This document shows positions 17,422 through 27,410 of a stretch of DNA of 64,000 nucleotides, one piece after another. The notes below the pieces were generated by a model that worked only from the letters and a program-made list of their open reading frames with translations, did no database searches and was not told the DNA's origin. How positions within the stretch are numbered: the stretch's first letter is position 1; each line of letters begins with the position of its first letter. The stretch is from Paramagnetospirillum marisnigri (GTDB taxonomy: Bacteria; Pseudomonadota; Alphaproteobacteria; Rhodospirillales; Magnetospirillaceae). The stretch lies in the NCBI RefSeq assembly GCF_001650715.1, contig NZ_LWQT01000120.1, forward strand, positions 121,143 through 185,142, written 5' to 3'. A program made the position numbers and the translations under genes.

Positions 17422-18276
17422 ATGATCGAAGCCGAAGCCATCCTTGCCCTCAAGCGCATCGCCGATGCCTTGGAACGGCTGGCGCCTCCGGCCCCCGCCC
17501 CGGCCGATCTCGCCGCCGCCGATGCCTTCGTCTGGCACGCCGATCCCGATCGGCTGCAACCGGTAGCGGACGTCAACCGCGTTGACATTGGGTTGCTGCA
17601 GGGAATCGAGCGTCAGCGTGAACAGCTTCTGGCCAATACAAGGCGCTTCGCCGATGGGCTTCCTGCCAATAATGCCCTGCTGTGGGGCGCGCGCGGTACC
17701 GGCAAGAGCTCGCTGGTCAAGGCGGTGCACGCCACCATCAATGCCGAGCGCCCCGGAGCCCTGGCCCTGGTGGAAATCCACCGTGAGGATATCCCGTCCC
17801 TGCCCCGCTGCCTCAAGATACTGAAAGATGGCGGCCGCCGGGCGGTCCTGTTCTGCGACGATCTGTCTTTCGACCAGCAGGACGATGCCTATAAGTCGCT
17901 GAAAGCCGTTCTGGAAGGCGGGATCGAGGGCCGCCCCACCAATGTGGTGTTCTACGCCACCTCCAATCGCCGCCACCTGATGGCCCGCGACATGATCGAC
18001 AATGAACGCTCCACCGCCATCAATCCCGGCGAGGCAGTCGAGGAGAAGGTCTCGCTGTCGGACCGCTTCGGCCTGTGGCTGGGCTTCCACCATGTGGGCC
18101 AGGACACCTTCTTCGCCATCGTCGAGGGCTATGTCAGCCATTTCGGCCTGCCCATCGGCCTCGACGAACTGCACCGCGAGGCCAATGAATGGGCGGTCAC
18201 GCGCGGCTCGCGTTCGGGCCGGGTCGCCTGGCAGTTCATCCAGGATCTGGCCGGGCGCCTTGGCAAGGCCTTGTGA
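17422..18276 (+). CDS. DUF815 family AAA+ ATPase
   Basis: Cytoplasmic ATPase of 284 residues. Walker A is GARGTGKSS near residue 91, and the Walker B region VLFCDDLSF is near 143. The conserved family segment VVFYATSNRRHL and the C-terminal GSRSGRVAWQFIQDLAG fit DUF815, a DnaA/Cdc48-like group whose role is unknown. It is transcribed away from yajC, with 160 bases between the divergent starts. Confidence 0.9.
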   Translation: MIEAEAILALKRIADALERLAPPAPAPADLAAADAFVWHADPDRLQPVADVNRVDIGLLQGIERQREQLLANTRRFADGLPANNALLWGARGTGKSSLVKAVHATINAERPGALALVEIHREDIPSLPRCLKILKDGGRRAVLFCDDLSFDQQDDAYKSLKAVLEGGIEGRPTNVVFYATSNRRHLMARDMIDNERSTAINPGEAVEEKVSLSDRFGLWLGFHHVGQDTFFAIVEGYVSHFGLPIGLDELHREANEWAVTRGSRSGRVAWQFIQDLAGRLGKAL

Positions 18277-18294
18277 TCAGAGGCTTTTTCGACC

Positions 18295-20439
18295 TTATGG
18301 CTTGACCGCCAGCCGGACGCAGCCCCAATGGCGCCCCCGCACGGTGATGGGGGCGTCGAATTCCTTCAGCAGCACGAAATTGCCGCCTCCCATGTCGCGG
18401 GGATAGGTCTGGACGTAATACGGGTTGGTATTCCGGGCCGCCACCAGCCCGGCGCGGTCGTCGAAAATCCGGCGATTACGGGAATTGGCCATATTCCACA
18501 GGCGATCATCCGGACGTTGCGGCTGGGAATACTTCTTGTTGTGCGTGGCGATATAGCCGTTGCGGTCCGCGACACAGCAGATGACGATGCGGGGATCGCG
18601 ATCCAGTACCGACTCGGTGAACTGATGAACCACGTCATCGGTCAGTGTCGCGTGCTTGGCCAGGAACTGCTGCGGGTCGGTACCGGTGATGGGGTCATAT
18701 TGGGTGTCGAACAGGTCAGTCTCGGTGATCCGCCCCTGCTTCACCGCCGTCTCGAACGCCGCCGATACCCCGCCAGAAACCGATTGCACCGCCTGAATAT
18801 AGACCTTCTCCTCCTCGCGCGCCCGCTCCTGGATGGCGCGGATCGCCTTCTGGGCATCGACGGAGACATCGCGGAAGCGCAGATGAAGCCCGAGGACGCT
18901 GGCCGCCACCGCATCACAGGTCAAGCTCCCGATGCCGTCGAACTCCACCGCTCCCATGTCTCCGACCTGGGCCTTGTCGTTCAGCCCGGCCAACACGGTT
19001 CCCTTGGTGGACAGATCGCCGGTATGACCGGCGATCTCGCGCTTGCCCAGACGGCCCTTGAATGCCACGCCCACCGCCACCCGCACTACCGCGCGACGAT
19101 CACCCGCCGCCGACGAGCGCAGGATGATGCCGAGGCGCCGCTGCAGATCGCTCACATCACGTTGGACCACCGCCGACAGTTCATTGACCCGCTGGGCCGT
19201 GATCCCGGTGCGATCTGCCTGGTCGAGCACCGAACGGGCATGGCCCGACACGGTGGCGGTATGGTGGGCAGCCTGATCGGCATTGCCCCGGATCTCCGAT
19301 GTGGCGGCGATCTGCTGCTCGCTGGCGCGGTTAACTTCCTGGGCGATGGAATTGATTTCCTGGATCGAGCGGGTGACCTCCTCGACCATGGAAACGGTTT
19401 GCTCGGTGGCATGACCGATGGCCTTGGCCTGGCTGTTGACGCCCTGAATGCCGTCCTCGGTCAGCCGCGCCAGGCGCTTGACCTCGTCGGCCACCACGGC
19501 GAATCCCTTGCCCATGTCGCCCGCCCGCGCCGCCTCGATGGTGGCGTTGAGCGCCAGCATGCGGGTCTGTCCGGCGATGGACTGGATCAGGCGCACCACG
19601 TCCTGGATTCGTCCCGTGGCTTCCTTCAACCCCTCGACGGTGGCGGCGGCCTCTTCCATCTTGCCCTGGGCAGCGTCGGTCAGGCGAGAGGTGCCGTGAA
19701 CCTTGGCGGAGATATCGCGCGAAGTCTCTTCCAACGCCTCGGTCGCCCCCGCCACCGATTGGACATTGTCACCAGTCACGGACACCGCACCTGTCACCGA
19801 TTCCGCCATGGTCTTCAGCGACGCGGCCACGTCGCCCAACTCGTTGGCGCCTTCGATCAGGCGGCGGACCTGGGCGCCGATATCGCCCACGGTGACCGCC
19901 ACCTCGCCATCAATGGCATCGGACAGGGCCAGCATTTCCCGCTTCAGCTTTCCCGCCTCGCCCCGCTCGATATAGGTGCTGATCGCCACATCCATATCGA
20001 GAAAGGCGGCCCGCATCACCGCCCCCATGACCTCGGCGAAGCGGGCCTTGTCGACTTTCTGGTGAATCTGGGCGATCAGCCGCTCCAGCACGAAGCAATA
20101 GCCACCGAGATAGCGGCTGTTGTCCAGGCCGATCCTCTCGTGGGTGGCACCGATCACAGCGGCCTTGTCGAAATAGTCGTCATCGAAGCGACCGGAGAAC
20201 AAGGCACGCCAATGATCCTGCTGGGTCTTCTTCAGGTGTCCGACCTTGGAGCCATCGCCCAACAACTTGGCGGTGTCGGGCCATTTGAGCAAGTGGCCGT
20301 AGAAGGCATCGGCGATGGCGGGAAGGGCGCCGTCGACCAGGGAGCGAGTCTCCCGCAGGGTTCGGACGGTATCATCCTCGATCCGCAGGAATTTCAGCCG
20401 TTCACGATTGCGGGAATCGCCGACGCCGTCAGCCGCCAT
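18295..20439 (-). CDS. Globin-coupled methyl-accepting chemoreceptor with PilZ-like domain
   Basis: Soluble receptor of 714 residues with no membrane segment. The N-terminal 180 residues are a protoglobin-type sensor: H100 in ATHERIGLDNSRYLGGY fits the proximal heme ligand of HemAT. The MCP signalling region spans about 190-450 with the conserved hairpin tip LALNATIEAARAGDMGKGFA. Residues about 455-540 look like a PilZ domain (DRRAVVRVAVG, later LSTKG in the D/N-x-S-x-x-G position). A further 170-residue C-terminal domain includes NRNGYIA-like and GCVRLAV segments, similar to extensions in other alphaproteobacterial receptors. It likely links oxygen sensing to aerotaxis, perhaps modulated by c-di-GMP. 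GGGAGG precedes the ATG. Confidence 0.87.
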   Translation of the reverse strand: MAADGVGDSRNRERLKFLRIEDDTVRTLRETRSLVDGALPAIADAFYGHLLKWPDTAKLLGDGSKVGHLKKTQQDHWRALFSGRFDDDYFDKAAVIGATHERIGLDNSRYLGGYCFVLERLIAQIHQKVDKARFAEVMGAVMRAAFLDMDVAISTYIERGEAGKLKREMLALSDAIDGEVAVTVGDIGAQVRRLIEGANELGDVAASLKTMAESVTGAVSVTGDNVQSVAGATEALEETSRDISAKVHGTSRLTDAAQGKMEEAAATVEGLKEATGRIQDVVRLIQSIAGQTRMLALNATIEAARAGDMGKGFAVVADEVKRLARLTEDGIQGVNSQAKAIGHATEQTVSMVEEVTRSIQEINSIAQEVNRASEQQIAATSEIRGNADQAAHHTATVSGHARSVLDQADRTGITAQRVNELSAVVQRDVSDLQRRLGIILRSSAAGDRRAVVRVAVGVAFKGRLGKREIAGHTGDLSTKGTVLAGLNDKAQVGDMGAVEFDGIGSLTCDAVAASVLGLHLRFRDVSVDAQKAIRAIQERAREEEKVYIQAVQSVSGGVSAAFETAVKQGRITETDLFDTQYDPITGTDPQQFLAKHATLTDDVVHQFTESVLDRDPRIVICCVADRNGYIATHNKKYSQPQRPDDRLWNMANSRNRRIFDDRAGLVAARNTNPYYVQTYPRDMGGGNFVLLKEFDAPITVRGRHWGCVRLAVKP

Positions 20440-20523
20440 CCTGCCGCCTCCCTCTCTGAGCCCGATACATAGCCGAGCACGTGACTTTTTGTAGCATTAG
20501 CGTGTCGTGTTAGACCGACAGCG

Positions 20524-21573
20524 TCAATACGGATTATCCGCGATTAAATCAGAAGTATGGAGTTGAGCCGAGCTATCCAGGAGGTATTCGGCGGGATTGA
20601 CCGCTTCGGTTCCCCGACGCAACTCGAAATGCAGTTGAGGTGTCGTGACATTGCCCGACGCCCCCACCGTTGCGATCACCTGTCCACGACGGACATGGTC
20701 GCCGCGCTTGACCATGTGCTTCTCGTTGTGGGCATAGGCACTGATCCAGCCATCGGCATGCTTGACCAGCAACAGATTGCCGAAGCCCTTCAACTCGTTG
20801 CCCACATAGGCCACGGTGCCATTCTCGACCGCCTTCACCGGCGTGCCCTTGGCGGCAGCGATATTGATGCCGTCATTGTGCTGGCCGCGCCCGGCCAGGG
20901 GCCCGAATTCGGCCAGCACCTCGCCCTTCACCGGCCAGAGGAAGCTGCTGGCGCCCCTGGGCGGCGGTGGCGGCATGGCGGCGGGAGGGGCGACAGTCTG
21001 ACGCCCCTCGGCAGTGCCCCCCGGCTGAGCCGGTAATGGGGGCGACGAACCGGGCGCGGCATTTGGCGAGGCGATGGTGATGCCACTGGCCGGTCGGCCG
21101 GATACGGGGGGAGCCATGGCGGCTTGCGAGGGCGCCGCCGTCCCCTTGGCCCCCGGAATGGTCAGCCGTTCGCCCACCTGCAGCACATAGGGCGGCCGCT
21201 TGTTGTTGGTGGCGGCGAATGTGTTGAAGTCCACCTTGAAGCGCCGCGCCAGCACCGACAGGGTATCTCCCCGCTGCACCACATAGTCGGAGCCGCCTCC
21301 CGGCAGACGCAACATGGTTCCCGGCGTCAGGGCATAGGGCGGCTGGAGATGGTTGGCCTCGATCAGGTCGCGCACCGGCAGGGAATAGCGTCGCGCGATG
21401 GAATAGACCGTGTCCCCGGCATAGACGGTGACGGTGGCCGGGCGTTGCACCTGCATGGGCCCGCCATGGCCCACCGGCACCTTGGACTCCCAACTTGGCT
21501 GGCAGGCGGCCACAAGCCCCACGCCGCACAGCATGGTCAGGAAACGGACTAGATGATGTGGGCCGAGCCTCAT
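20524..21573 (-). CDS. nlpD: NlpD/EnvC-like LysM-M23 lipoprotein
   Basis: Envelope protein of 349 residues. The start at 21573 gives a lipoprotein signal peptide with Cys24 in the lipobox (LVAAC). Two LysM repeats follow (about 45-90 and 95-140), then a Pro/Ala linker and a C-terminal M23 domain. The M23 metal site looks degenerate: the first motif reads GINIA where GxD is expected, and the second reads QLHFE instead of HLHFE. As in Escherichia coli NlpD, it probably activates an amidase rather than cutting peptidoglycan itself. It sits after pcm and surE, the classic gene order. Confidence 0.87.
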   Translation of the reverse strand: MRLGPHHLVRFLTMLCGVGLVAACQPSWESKVPVGHGGPMQVQRPATVTVYAGDTVYSIARRYSLPVRDLIEANHLQPPYALTPGTMLRLPGGGSDYVVQRGDTLSVLARRFKVDFNTFAATNNKRPPYVLQVGERLTIPGAKGTAAPSQAAMAPPVSGRPASGITIASPNAAPGSSPPLPAQPGGTAEGRQTVAPPAAMPPPPPRGASSFLWPVKGEVLAEFGPLAGRGQHNDGINIAAAKGTPVKAVENGTVAYVGNELKGFGNLLLVKHADGWISAYAHNEKHMVKRGDHVRRGQVIATVGASGNVTTPQLHFELRRGTEAVNPAEYLLDSSAQLHTSDLIADNPY

Positions 21574-21610
21574 AAGCGACACTATAGCCGCTGGACACCC
21601 CGCCGGGCAA

Positions 21611-22255
21611 TCACTCCTCCGGCAGGCCTTCAACCAATGGGACGAAGCGTACCGGCAGGAAGGGGTGGATATCGATGCCGTCCGGGGTCTTGGTGATCCG
21701 CACCAGTTCCTGGTCGATGCCGCCCACATCGCCCAGGGGCAGCACCATGATGCCGTCGGGCTTCAACTGATCCACCAGGGTTGGCGGGATGTCGGGCGCG
21801 GCGCAAGTGACCATGATGCGGTCGAAGGGCGCCTGTTCCGGCCAGCCGCGCGATCCGTCGCCCAGGCGGGCGGTGATATTGTGCAGCCGCAAGCGGCGGA
21901 AACGGGTCTCGGCCTGGGCCAGCAGCGGCTTGTGGCGTTCGATGCTGTAGAGACGGCGGCAGAGCTGGGCCAGCACCGCCGACTGGTAGCCCGAGCCGGT
22001 GCCCACCTCCAGCACCTTCATGCGCTCGCCCACCTCCAGCGCCTGGGTCATCAGCGCCACCACCAGCGGCTGGCTGATGGTCTGGCCGCAGCCGATGGGC
22101 AGGGCGGTATTCTCGAAGGCCTGGTCCAGGAAGGGATCGGCCACGAACTGTTCGCGCGGCACCCGCTCCAGCGCCGCCAGCGTCCGGGAATCCGAAACCC
22201 CCATCCGACGCAGTTCCATCAACAGCCGGAGTATCCGGGCCGTCGCAGGGCTCAT
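21611..22255 (-). CDS. pcm: Protein-L-isoaspartate O-methyltransferase
   Basis: Cytosolic repair enzyme of 214 residues that methylates isoaspartyl residues using S-adenosylmethionine. It has the Pcm segment QTISQPLVVALMTQ and the SAM-binding loop VLEVGTGSGYQSAVLAQL, followed by IMVTCAAPDIP. It overlaps the surE stop by 4 bases, as expected for the surE-pcm-nlpD stationary-phase survival operon. Confidence 0.96.
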   Translation of the reverse strand: MSPATARILRLLMELRRMGVSDSRTLAALERVPREQFVADPFLDQAFENTALPIGCGQTISQPLVVALMTQALEVGERMKVLEVGTGSGYQSAVLAQLCRRLYSIERHKPLLAQAETRFRRLRLHNITARLGDGSRGWPEQAPFDRIMVTCAAPDIPPTLVDQLKPDGIMVLPLGDVGGIDQELVRITKTPDGIDIHPFLPVRFVPLVEGLPEE

Positions 22256-23037
22256 GGGAAGACCGACGCCAGGGCTCGCAGGGATTCATGGTGAGTCAGG
22301 TCGAAGCACAACGGCGTCACCGTGACGGCGCCGCGCAGCACCGCCTCGATATCTGTGCCGGGCGTCGAGCGCTCCTCGGCCCGCTGCGCCCCGATCCAGA
22401 CATAGGGCTCGCCCCGGGGATCGGCCCGTTCGACGATGTTGTCGCCCAGCTTGCGCTTGCCCTGGCGCACCACCTCGATGCCGGTGACGGAAGACTGGAT
22501 CACGTCGGGGAAGTTGACGTTCATCAGCAGGTTACGCCCCCATCCCGCCGCCAGCAGCCGCCGGATGACCTCGGGCGCCCAATGCTCGGCGGTGCCCCAC
22601 TTCACCGGATGGGGATGGGTGATGTACTGGGACAGGGCGATGGCGGGAATGCCCAGGATGGTGGCCTCCATGGCCGCCGCCACCGTGCCGGAATAGGTGA
22701 CGTCCTCGCCCAGATTGGAGCCCCGATTGACTCCCGACAGCACCAGATCGGGCTTGCGCCCCGTCAATACATGATTGACCCCCAGCAGCACCGCGTCGGT
22801 GGGGGTTCCGTCCACCGCGAAACGCCGCCGCGACAGCTGGCGCACCCGCAACGGCCTGCGGATGGTCAGGGAATGACCGGCGGCGCTTTGCTCATGCTCG
22901 GGCGCCACCACCCAGACGTCATTGGACAGGGTGCGGGCGATCCGCTCCAGCACCTTGATGCCGGGGGCGTTGATGCCGTCGTCGTTAGAAATCAGGATGC
23001 GCAGCTTCGACGGATCGGCGACGGGAGGAAAACTCAT
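22252..23037 (-). CDS. surE: 5'/3'-nucleotidase SurE
   Basis: Metal-dependent nucleoside monophosphatase of 261 residues. The N-terminal LISNDDGINAPG provides the metal-binding Asp pair, and SGVNRGSNLGEDVTYSGTVA-like sequence follows near residue 100. I chose the ATG at 23037 (MSFPPVADPSK), one base after the serS stop, because a longer form would overlap serS. Part of the serS-surE-pcm-nlpD run. Confidence 0.96.
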   Translation of the reverse strand: MSFPPVADPSKLRILISNDDGINAPGIKVLERIARTLSNDVWVVAPEHEQSAAGHSLTIRRPLRVRQLSRRRFAVDGTPTDAVLLGVNHVLTGRKPDLVLSGVNRGSNLGEDVTYSGTVAAAMEATILGIPAIALSQYITHPHPVKWGTAEHWAPEVIRRLLAAGWGRNLLMNVNFPDVIQSSVTGIEVVRQGKRKLGDNIVERADPRGEPYVWIGAQRAEERSTPGTDIEAVLRGAVTVTPLCFDLTHHESLRALASVFP

Positions 23038-23038
23038 C

Positions 23039-24307
23039 TCAGCCGATCGCCTCCAGCCCGCCCATATAGGGCCGCAACACCTCGGGCACCGCGATGGAGC
23101 CATCGGCGCGCTGATAGTTCTCCATCACCGCGATCAGGGTGCGGCCGACGGCAAGGCCTGAGCCGTTGAGGGTATGGACGAAGCGGGTCCCCTTCTCGCC
23201 CTCGGCCTTGAAGCGAGCCTTCATGCGCCGCGCCTGGAAGTCGCCACAGTTGGAGCAGGACGAAATCTCGCGGAAGCGCTGCTGGCCGGGCAGCCAGACC
23301 TCGATGTCATAGGTCTTGCGCGACGAAAAGCCCATATCGCCGGTGCATAGCACGATGACGCGATAGGCCAGTCCCAGCTTCTGCAACACCGTCTCGGCGC
23401 ATTGGGTCATGCGCTCATGCTCGGCGTCGGAGGCATCGGGATGGGCGATGGAGACCATTTCCACCTTGTGGAACTGGTGCTGGCGAATCATGCCCCGCGT
23501 GTCCTTGCCCGCCGCCCCCGCTTCCGAGCGGAAACACGGCGTCAGCGCCGTCATCCGGATGGGCAGCGCCTTCTCGTCGACGATCTCGTCGCCCAGGAGA
23601 TTGGTCAGCGGCACCTCGGCGGTGGGGATCAGCCAATGGCCGGTATTGGTCTTGAACAGGTCCTCGCCGAACTTCGGGAGCTGGCCGGTGCCGAAGGCGG
23701 CGCCATCCTTGACCATCAGCGGCGGGTCGATCTCGGTATAGCCGTGATCATTGGTCTGAAGGTCGAGCATGAACTGGCCAATGGCGCGCTGCAGCCGGGC
23801 CAGTTGCCCCTTCAGCACCACGAAGCGGGCGCCGGACAGCTTGGCGGCGCCGTCGAAATCCATCAGACCCAGCTTGGCGCCGATGGCGTCGTGGTCCAGC
23901 GGCGTGAAGTCGAAGCTCTTGGGCGTGCCCCAACGCCGCAGTTCGACATTGTGTTCCTCGTCGGGGCCATCGGGCACGTCCTCGGCGGGCAGATTGGGGA
24001 TGGAGGTCAGGATATCCTCGATCTGGACGCCGAGCGCCCGATCCTCCTCCTCCACCGCCGGGATGCGCTCCTTCAGCGAGGCGACCTCGTCCATCAGGGC
24101 GCTGGCGTCACCACCGCCCTTCTTCAGCGCGCCTATCTGCTTGGACGCCTCGTTGCGGCGCGCCTGCATTTCCTGGAAAGCGGTCTGCGCGGCGCGACGA
24201 CGGCCATCCAGTTCCAGAATTTCGGCGGCACGGGGCGCCAGCCCCCGGCGCTTCAGACCGGCGTCGAATCCGTCCGGGTTGTCGCGAATGGACTTGAGGT
24301 CATGCAT
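23039..24307 (-). CDS. serS: Seryl-tRNA synthetase
   Basis: Class II aminoacyl-tRNA synthetase of 422 residues. The N-terminal coiled-coil arm spans about 30-105. Motif 2 includes [15 protein letters not shown], then [17 protein letters not shown], and motif 3 is [16 protein letters not shown] with the typical NGSG before it. Charges tRNA-Ser with serine in the cytosol. It follows tatC after 17 bases. Confidence 0.98.
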   Translation of the reverse strand: MHDLKSIRDNPDGFDAGLKRRGLAPRAAEILELDGRRRAAQTAFQEMQARRNEASKQIGALKKGGGDASALMDEVASLKERIPAVEEEDRALGVQIEDILTSIPNLPAEDVPDGPDEEHNVELRRWGTPKSFDFTPLDHDAIGAKLGLMDFDGAAKLSGARFVVLKGQLARLQRAIGQFMLDLQTNDHGYTEIDPPLMVKDGAAFGTGQLPKFGEDLFKTNTGHWLIPTAEVPLTNLLGDEIVDEKALPIRMTALTPCFRSEAGAAGKDTRGMIRQHQFHKVEMVSIAHPDASDAEHERMTQCAETVLQKLGLAYRVIVLCTGDMGFSSRKTYDIEVWLPGQQRFREISSCSNCGDFQARRMKARFKAEGEKGTRFVHTLNGSGLAVGRTLIAVMENYQRADGSIAVPEVLRPYMGGLEAIG

Positions 24308-24324
24308 GGGAGGCGTTCCACAGG

Positions 24325-25140
24325 CTAGGAATTGAAATCGGTTTCCTCGACCGCGTCATCCCCGTCGTCGTCCTCGCCTTCGGCCCGCTTCTTCTCGGCC
24401 CAACGGGCGGAAAAGATCGATATCTCGTAGAGGAAGACCATGGGAATGGCCAGCGACAGCTGGCTGACGATGTCGGGCGGGGTCACGACGGCGGCGAAGA
24501 CGAAATTGCCGACGATGGCGAAGCGGCGCTTTTCGGCAAGACCCTTGGCGGTCACCAGCCCGACGCGGGCCAGCAGGGTCAGCAGCACCGGCATCTGGAA
24601 GGCGAGGCCGAAGGCGAAGATCAGGGTCATGATCAGCGACAAGGACTCGTTGACCTTGGCTTCCAGTTGGATGGGCAACTGCCCCGGCGCCGCCACCAGG
24701 TTCTCGAAGCTGAGCAGATAGGTGTAAAGTCCCGGCAGCACGATGAAATACACCAGCGCCGCACCGGCCAGGAACAGCACCGGGGTCGCCATCAGGAAGG
24801 GCAGGAAGGCCTGCTTCTCGTGCTTGTACAAACCCGGCGCGATGAAGGCCCATAGCTGCCCGGCCCAGACCGGGAAGCACAGGGCAGCCGCCGCGAAGGC
24901 CGAGACTTTCATGAAGGTGAAGAAGGCCTCGGTGGGCGCGGTGTAGATCAGGCGCCGCGCGCCGCCCTTGGCCAGGGCGGCGGTGGAATAGGGTTCCAGC
25001 AGGAACTCGTAGATGGCGTTGGAAAAGTAATAGCAAAGCCCGAAGGCCACCACGAAGCTCACGGCGGACCAGATCAGCCGCTGGCGCAGCTCGATCAGAT
25101 GCTCCAGCAGGGGCATGGTCTTGTCGTCGGTCTCGCTCAT
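24325..25140 (-). CDS. tatC: Sec-independent translocase protein TatC
   Basis: Inner-membrane protein of 271 residues with six predicted spans; it recognises twin-arginine signal peptides. Landmarks are the N-terminal [15 protein letters not shown], the [33 protein letters not shown] region, and [15 protein letters not shown] near the end. An acidic, Asp-rich C-terminal tail follows the last span. It is 7 bases after tatB. Confidence 0.97.
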   Translation of the reverse strand: MSETDDKTMPLLEHLIELRQRLIWSAVSFVVAFGLCYYFSNAIYEFLLEPYSTAALAKGGARRLIYTAPTEAFFTFMKVSAFAAAALCFPVWAGQLWAFIAPGLYKHEKQAFLPFLMATPVLFLAGAALVYFIVLPGLYTYLLSFENLVAAPGQLPIQLEAKVNESLSLIMTLIFAFGLAFQMPVLLTLLARVGLVTAKGLAEKRRFAIVGNFVFAAVVTPPDIVSQLSLAIPMVFLYEISIFSARWAEKKRAEGEDDDGDDAVEETDFNS

Positions 25141-25147
25141 GATCGGA

Positions 25148-25525
25148 TCAGGGCTCCGGCGGACGCGGGGCGGGCGCGTCGGCGGCGATGGCCTCGGGAG
25201 TCGGCACCGCTTGGGTGGCGCCGGTCAGGTCCAGGGTCGGGACCTCCATGGCCTTGGCCATCTCGCCGGTGGGGTCGATGGCCTTATCGATCTCCTGGCG
25301 CAGCAGATTGGGCTCGGCCACCTTGGCCACCTGCTGCTTCAACTCCGCCAATTCGCTCTCGCGCGCCATATCGTCCATGCCGCGCTGGAAATCCGCCGCC
25401 ATCTCTCTTGCCTTGCGGGTCCAGCGCCCAACCTGGCGCAGGACCACGGGCAGATCCTTGGGGCCGATGACGATCAGGCTGACCACGGCGATCAGCGCCA
25501 TTTCGTCCCAACCGATATCGAACAT
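25148..25525 (-). CDS. tatB: Sec-independent translocase protein TatB
   Basis: Protein of 125 residues: an N-terminal membrane anchor (MFDIGWDEMALIAVVSLIVIGP, with the typical Phe-Asp-Ile-Gly start and Glu8), then the hinge GPKDLP and an amphipathic helix ending in a Pro/Ala-rich tail. It partners TatC in the substrate receptor complex. Confidence 0.95.
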   Translation of the reverse strand: MFDIGWDEMALIAVVSLIVIGPKDLPVVLRQVGRWTRKAREMAADFQRGMDDMARESELAELKQQVAKVAEPNLLRQEIDKAIDPTGEMAKAMEVPTLDLTGATQAVPTPEAIAADAPAPRPPEP

Positions 25526-25588
25526 CCGGCTACCCCCGATGCTCGGGCGTGAAACGATGCAGCATCAACACCTGCGCGACGACGCCGC

Positions 25589-25840
25589 TCAGGGCTTGGC
25601 GGCGGTGTCGGGCTGCGCGGCGGGCTTCGGCGCCTCGGCCTCGGTCACGCGAGCCGGGGCAGGCGGCGGCGGAACCGGCTGGGCCGCCGCAGGCGCCTCT
25701 TCCTCGTCCTTCAGGCCGTGCTTGAACGCCTTCACGCCCTTGGCCATGTCGCCCATCAGCTTCGGGATTTTGTTCGCGCCGAACAGCAGCAGCACGATAA
25801 TGAGGACGATGAGCCAATGACCGATACTCCAGGTACCCAT
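25589..25840 (-). CDS. tatA: Sec-independent translocase protein TatA
   Basis: Protein of 83 residues. It has a short membrane anchor (about 6-22), then the hallmark [21 protein letters not shown] hinge and amphipathic helix, and an Ala/Pro-rich tail. TatA oligomers form the pore for folded proteins. The first residues [21 protein letters not shown] are typical of alphaproteobacterial TatA. Confidence 0.96.
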   Translation of the reverse strand: MGTWSIGHWLIVLIIVLLLFGANKIPKLMGDMAKGVKAFKHGLKDEEEAPAAAQPVPPPPAPARVTEAEAPKPAAQPDTAAKP

Positions 25841-25951
25841 ACCGAACTACTCCCTGACGACGTGCGGGCCTTGTCATCGACCCGGCGGCGGATCATCGCA
25901 AAAGACTCGCCCCTCCGCAATGGGCGCAAGCCAAGGAATTGGAAATAGACA

Positions 25952-26602
25952 CTACTCCCCGATTCCTAAGATATCCTCTTCGTCCAGCAGGTCGAGCTGG
26001 GCGTCTTCCTCCTCGGGACCGGTATCCACCAGCCGGTCGCCGTCCACGGCGCGATTGCCATAGGCACCGGCGGCGGCACGGGCATCCAACAGCCCCGCCG
26101 CCTCCAATTCCTTGACGCCGGGCAGGTCGTCCACCGATGTCAGGCCGAAATGATCGAGAAAGCCGTCGGTGGTGGCCCAGGTCAGCGGCCGCCCGGGAGT
26201 GCGCCGCCGCCCCTTGGGCGCCACCCATCCGGCGGCGAACAAGGTATCCAGCGTTCCCTTGGACAGGGCGACGCCCCGGATTTCCTCGATCTCGGCGCGG
26301 GTGACCGGCTGGTGATAGGCGATGATGGCCAGGGTCTCGGTGGCGGCGCGCGACAGCTTGCGCTCCTGGGTGCGCTCCACCTTGAGGGCCTCGGCCAGAT
26401 CGGGCGCGGTGCGAAAGGCCCAGCCCTGGCCGCGTTGGACCAGATTGAAGCCGCGCACGGCATAATGGGCCTCCAACTCCGCCAGCAGTTGCGGAATATC
26501 GGTGGCTTCCGGCAGGCGTTCGGCCATGGCCCGCTCGGAGACCGGCTCTCTTGAGGCGAAGATCAGCGCCTCGATCAGGCGCAAATGGGCCGGATCATTC
26601 AT
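25952..26602 (-). CDS. scpB: Segregation and condensation protein B
   Basis: Protein of 216 residues, the winged-helix partner of ScpA and Smc in chromosome condensation. It has LIEALIFASREPVS at the N-terminus and LAIIAYHQPVTRAEIEEIRGV in the middle, both diagnostic. The ATG at 26602 is preferred over a GTG one codon upstream; it overlaps the scpA stop by 8 bases. An acidic tail follows the conserved core. Confidence 0.95.
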   Translation of the reverse strand: MNDPAHLRLIEALIFASREPVSERAMAERLPEATDIPQLLAELEAHYAVRGFNLVQRGQGWAFRTAPDLAEALKVERTQERKLSRAATETLAIIAYHQPVTRAEIEEIRGVALSKGTLDTLFAAGWVAPKGRRRTPGRPLTWATTDGFLDHFGLTSVDDLPGVKELEAAGLLDARAAAGAYGNRAVDGDRLVDTGPEEEDAQLDLLDEEDILGIGE

Positions 26603-27410
26603 CACTCAGGCTCCCCCGCCCCTCGCCCGCCTTGACATAGATGGGAGAATAGGCGGCTCCATCCTGGCGCAGGGTCAGCCTCCCCTGCTTGGTCAGCTCC
26701 AGCGCGGCGACAAAGGTCGACGCCATGGCCGACTTGATCTTGAGGGCATCGCCCCCCACCGGCGGCAGGAAGGACATCAGCACCGACCAGTCCGGCAGCC
26801 GCCCCAGGCCCAACATGGACTCCAGCCGGGCCAGGGCATCTTCCACCGACCACAGATCGGGGGCCTCCACCGTCAGGGTACGCACCGAATTGCGCACCAC
26901 ATGGTCGGCATAGGTTTTGAGCAGGTCGTACAGCGCCAGATCGAAGATGGAGCGACTGACCACCTCCACATCCTCGGGATCGCCCCGGCCGAACACATCG
27001 CGCCCCAGCAAGCGGCGGGCGAACAGGGCCGCCCCGGCGTCGCGCATGCCCTGGAGCCGCTTCAGCCGGAAGGCCAGGGCGGCGGCCATCTCTTCCGGCG
27101 ACAACTCGTCCTCGGCCTCGGGTTCCGGCTCGGGCAGCAGCAGGCGCGACTTGAGATAGGCCAGCCACGCCGCCATCACCAGGTATTCGGCGGCGAGGTC
27201 CAGCTGGGTTTGACGAACTCTGTCAATGAATTCAATATACTGGTCGGCGAGCTTAAGAATCGAGATCTTGGCGAGGTCTACCTTCTGGTCGCGGGCCAAT
27301 TGCAGCAGCACGTCCAGTGGGCCTTCCCAGCCGTCCAGGTCCAGGATCAGCCGCTCGCCCGGCTCCCGCCCCGCCCGCTCCTCGTCGGCCTGGAAGACGT
27401 CAAGCTGCAT
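26595..27410 (-). CDS. scpA: Segregation and condensation protein A
   Basis: Kleisin subunit of 271 residues. The N-terminal WEGPLDVLLQLARDQKVDLAKI motif and the following YLVMAAWLAYLKSRLLLP segment are diagnostic. It bridges the Smc heads with ScpB. The start is one base after the M50 protease stop, and it overlaps scpB at its end, so the three are probably one transcript with nagZ. Confidence 0.95.
   Translation of the reverse strand: MQLDVFQADEERAGREPGERLILDLDGWEGPLDVLLQLARDQKVDLAKISILKLADQYIEFIDRVRQTQLDLAAEYLVMAAWLAYLKSRLLLPEPEPEAEDELSPEEMAAALAFRLKRLQGMRDAGAALFARRLLGRDVFGRGDPEDVEVVSRSIFDLALYDLLKTYADHVVRNSVRTLTVEAPDLWSVEDALARLESMLGLGRLPDWSVLMSFLPPVGGDALKIKSAMASTFVAALELTKQGRLTLRQDGAAYSPIYVKAGEGRGSLSDE

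Noticed and set aside
18328..20472. 714-codon plus-strand open frame opposite the globin chemoreceptor gene
   Set aside because: It mirrors the real gene codon for codon, has a His/Gly/Asp-rich composition without any domain, and arises from high GC at third positions.
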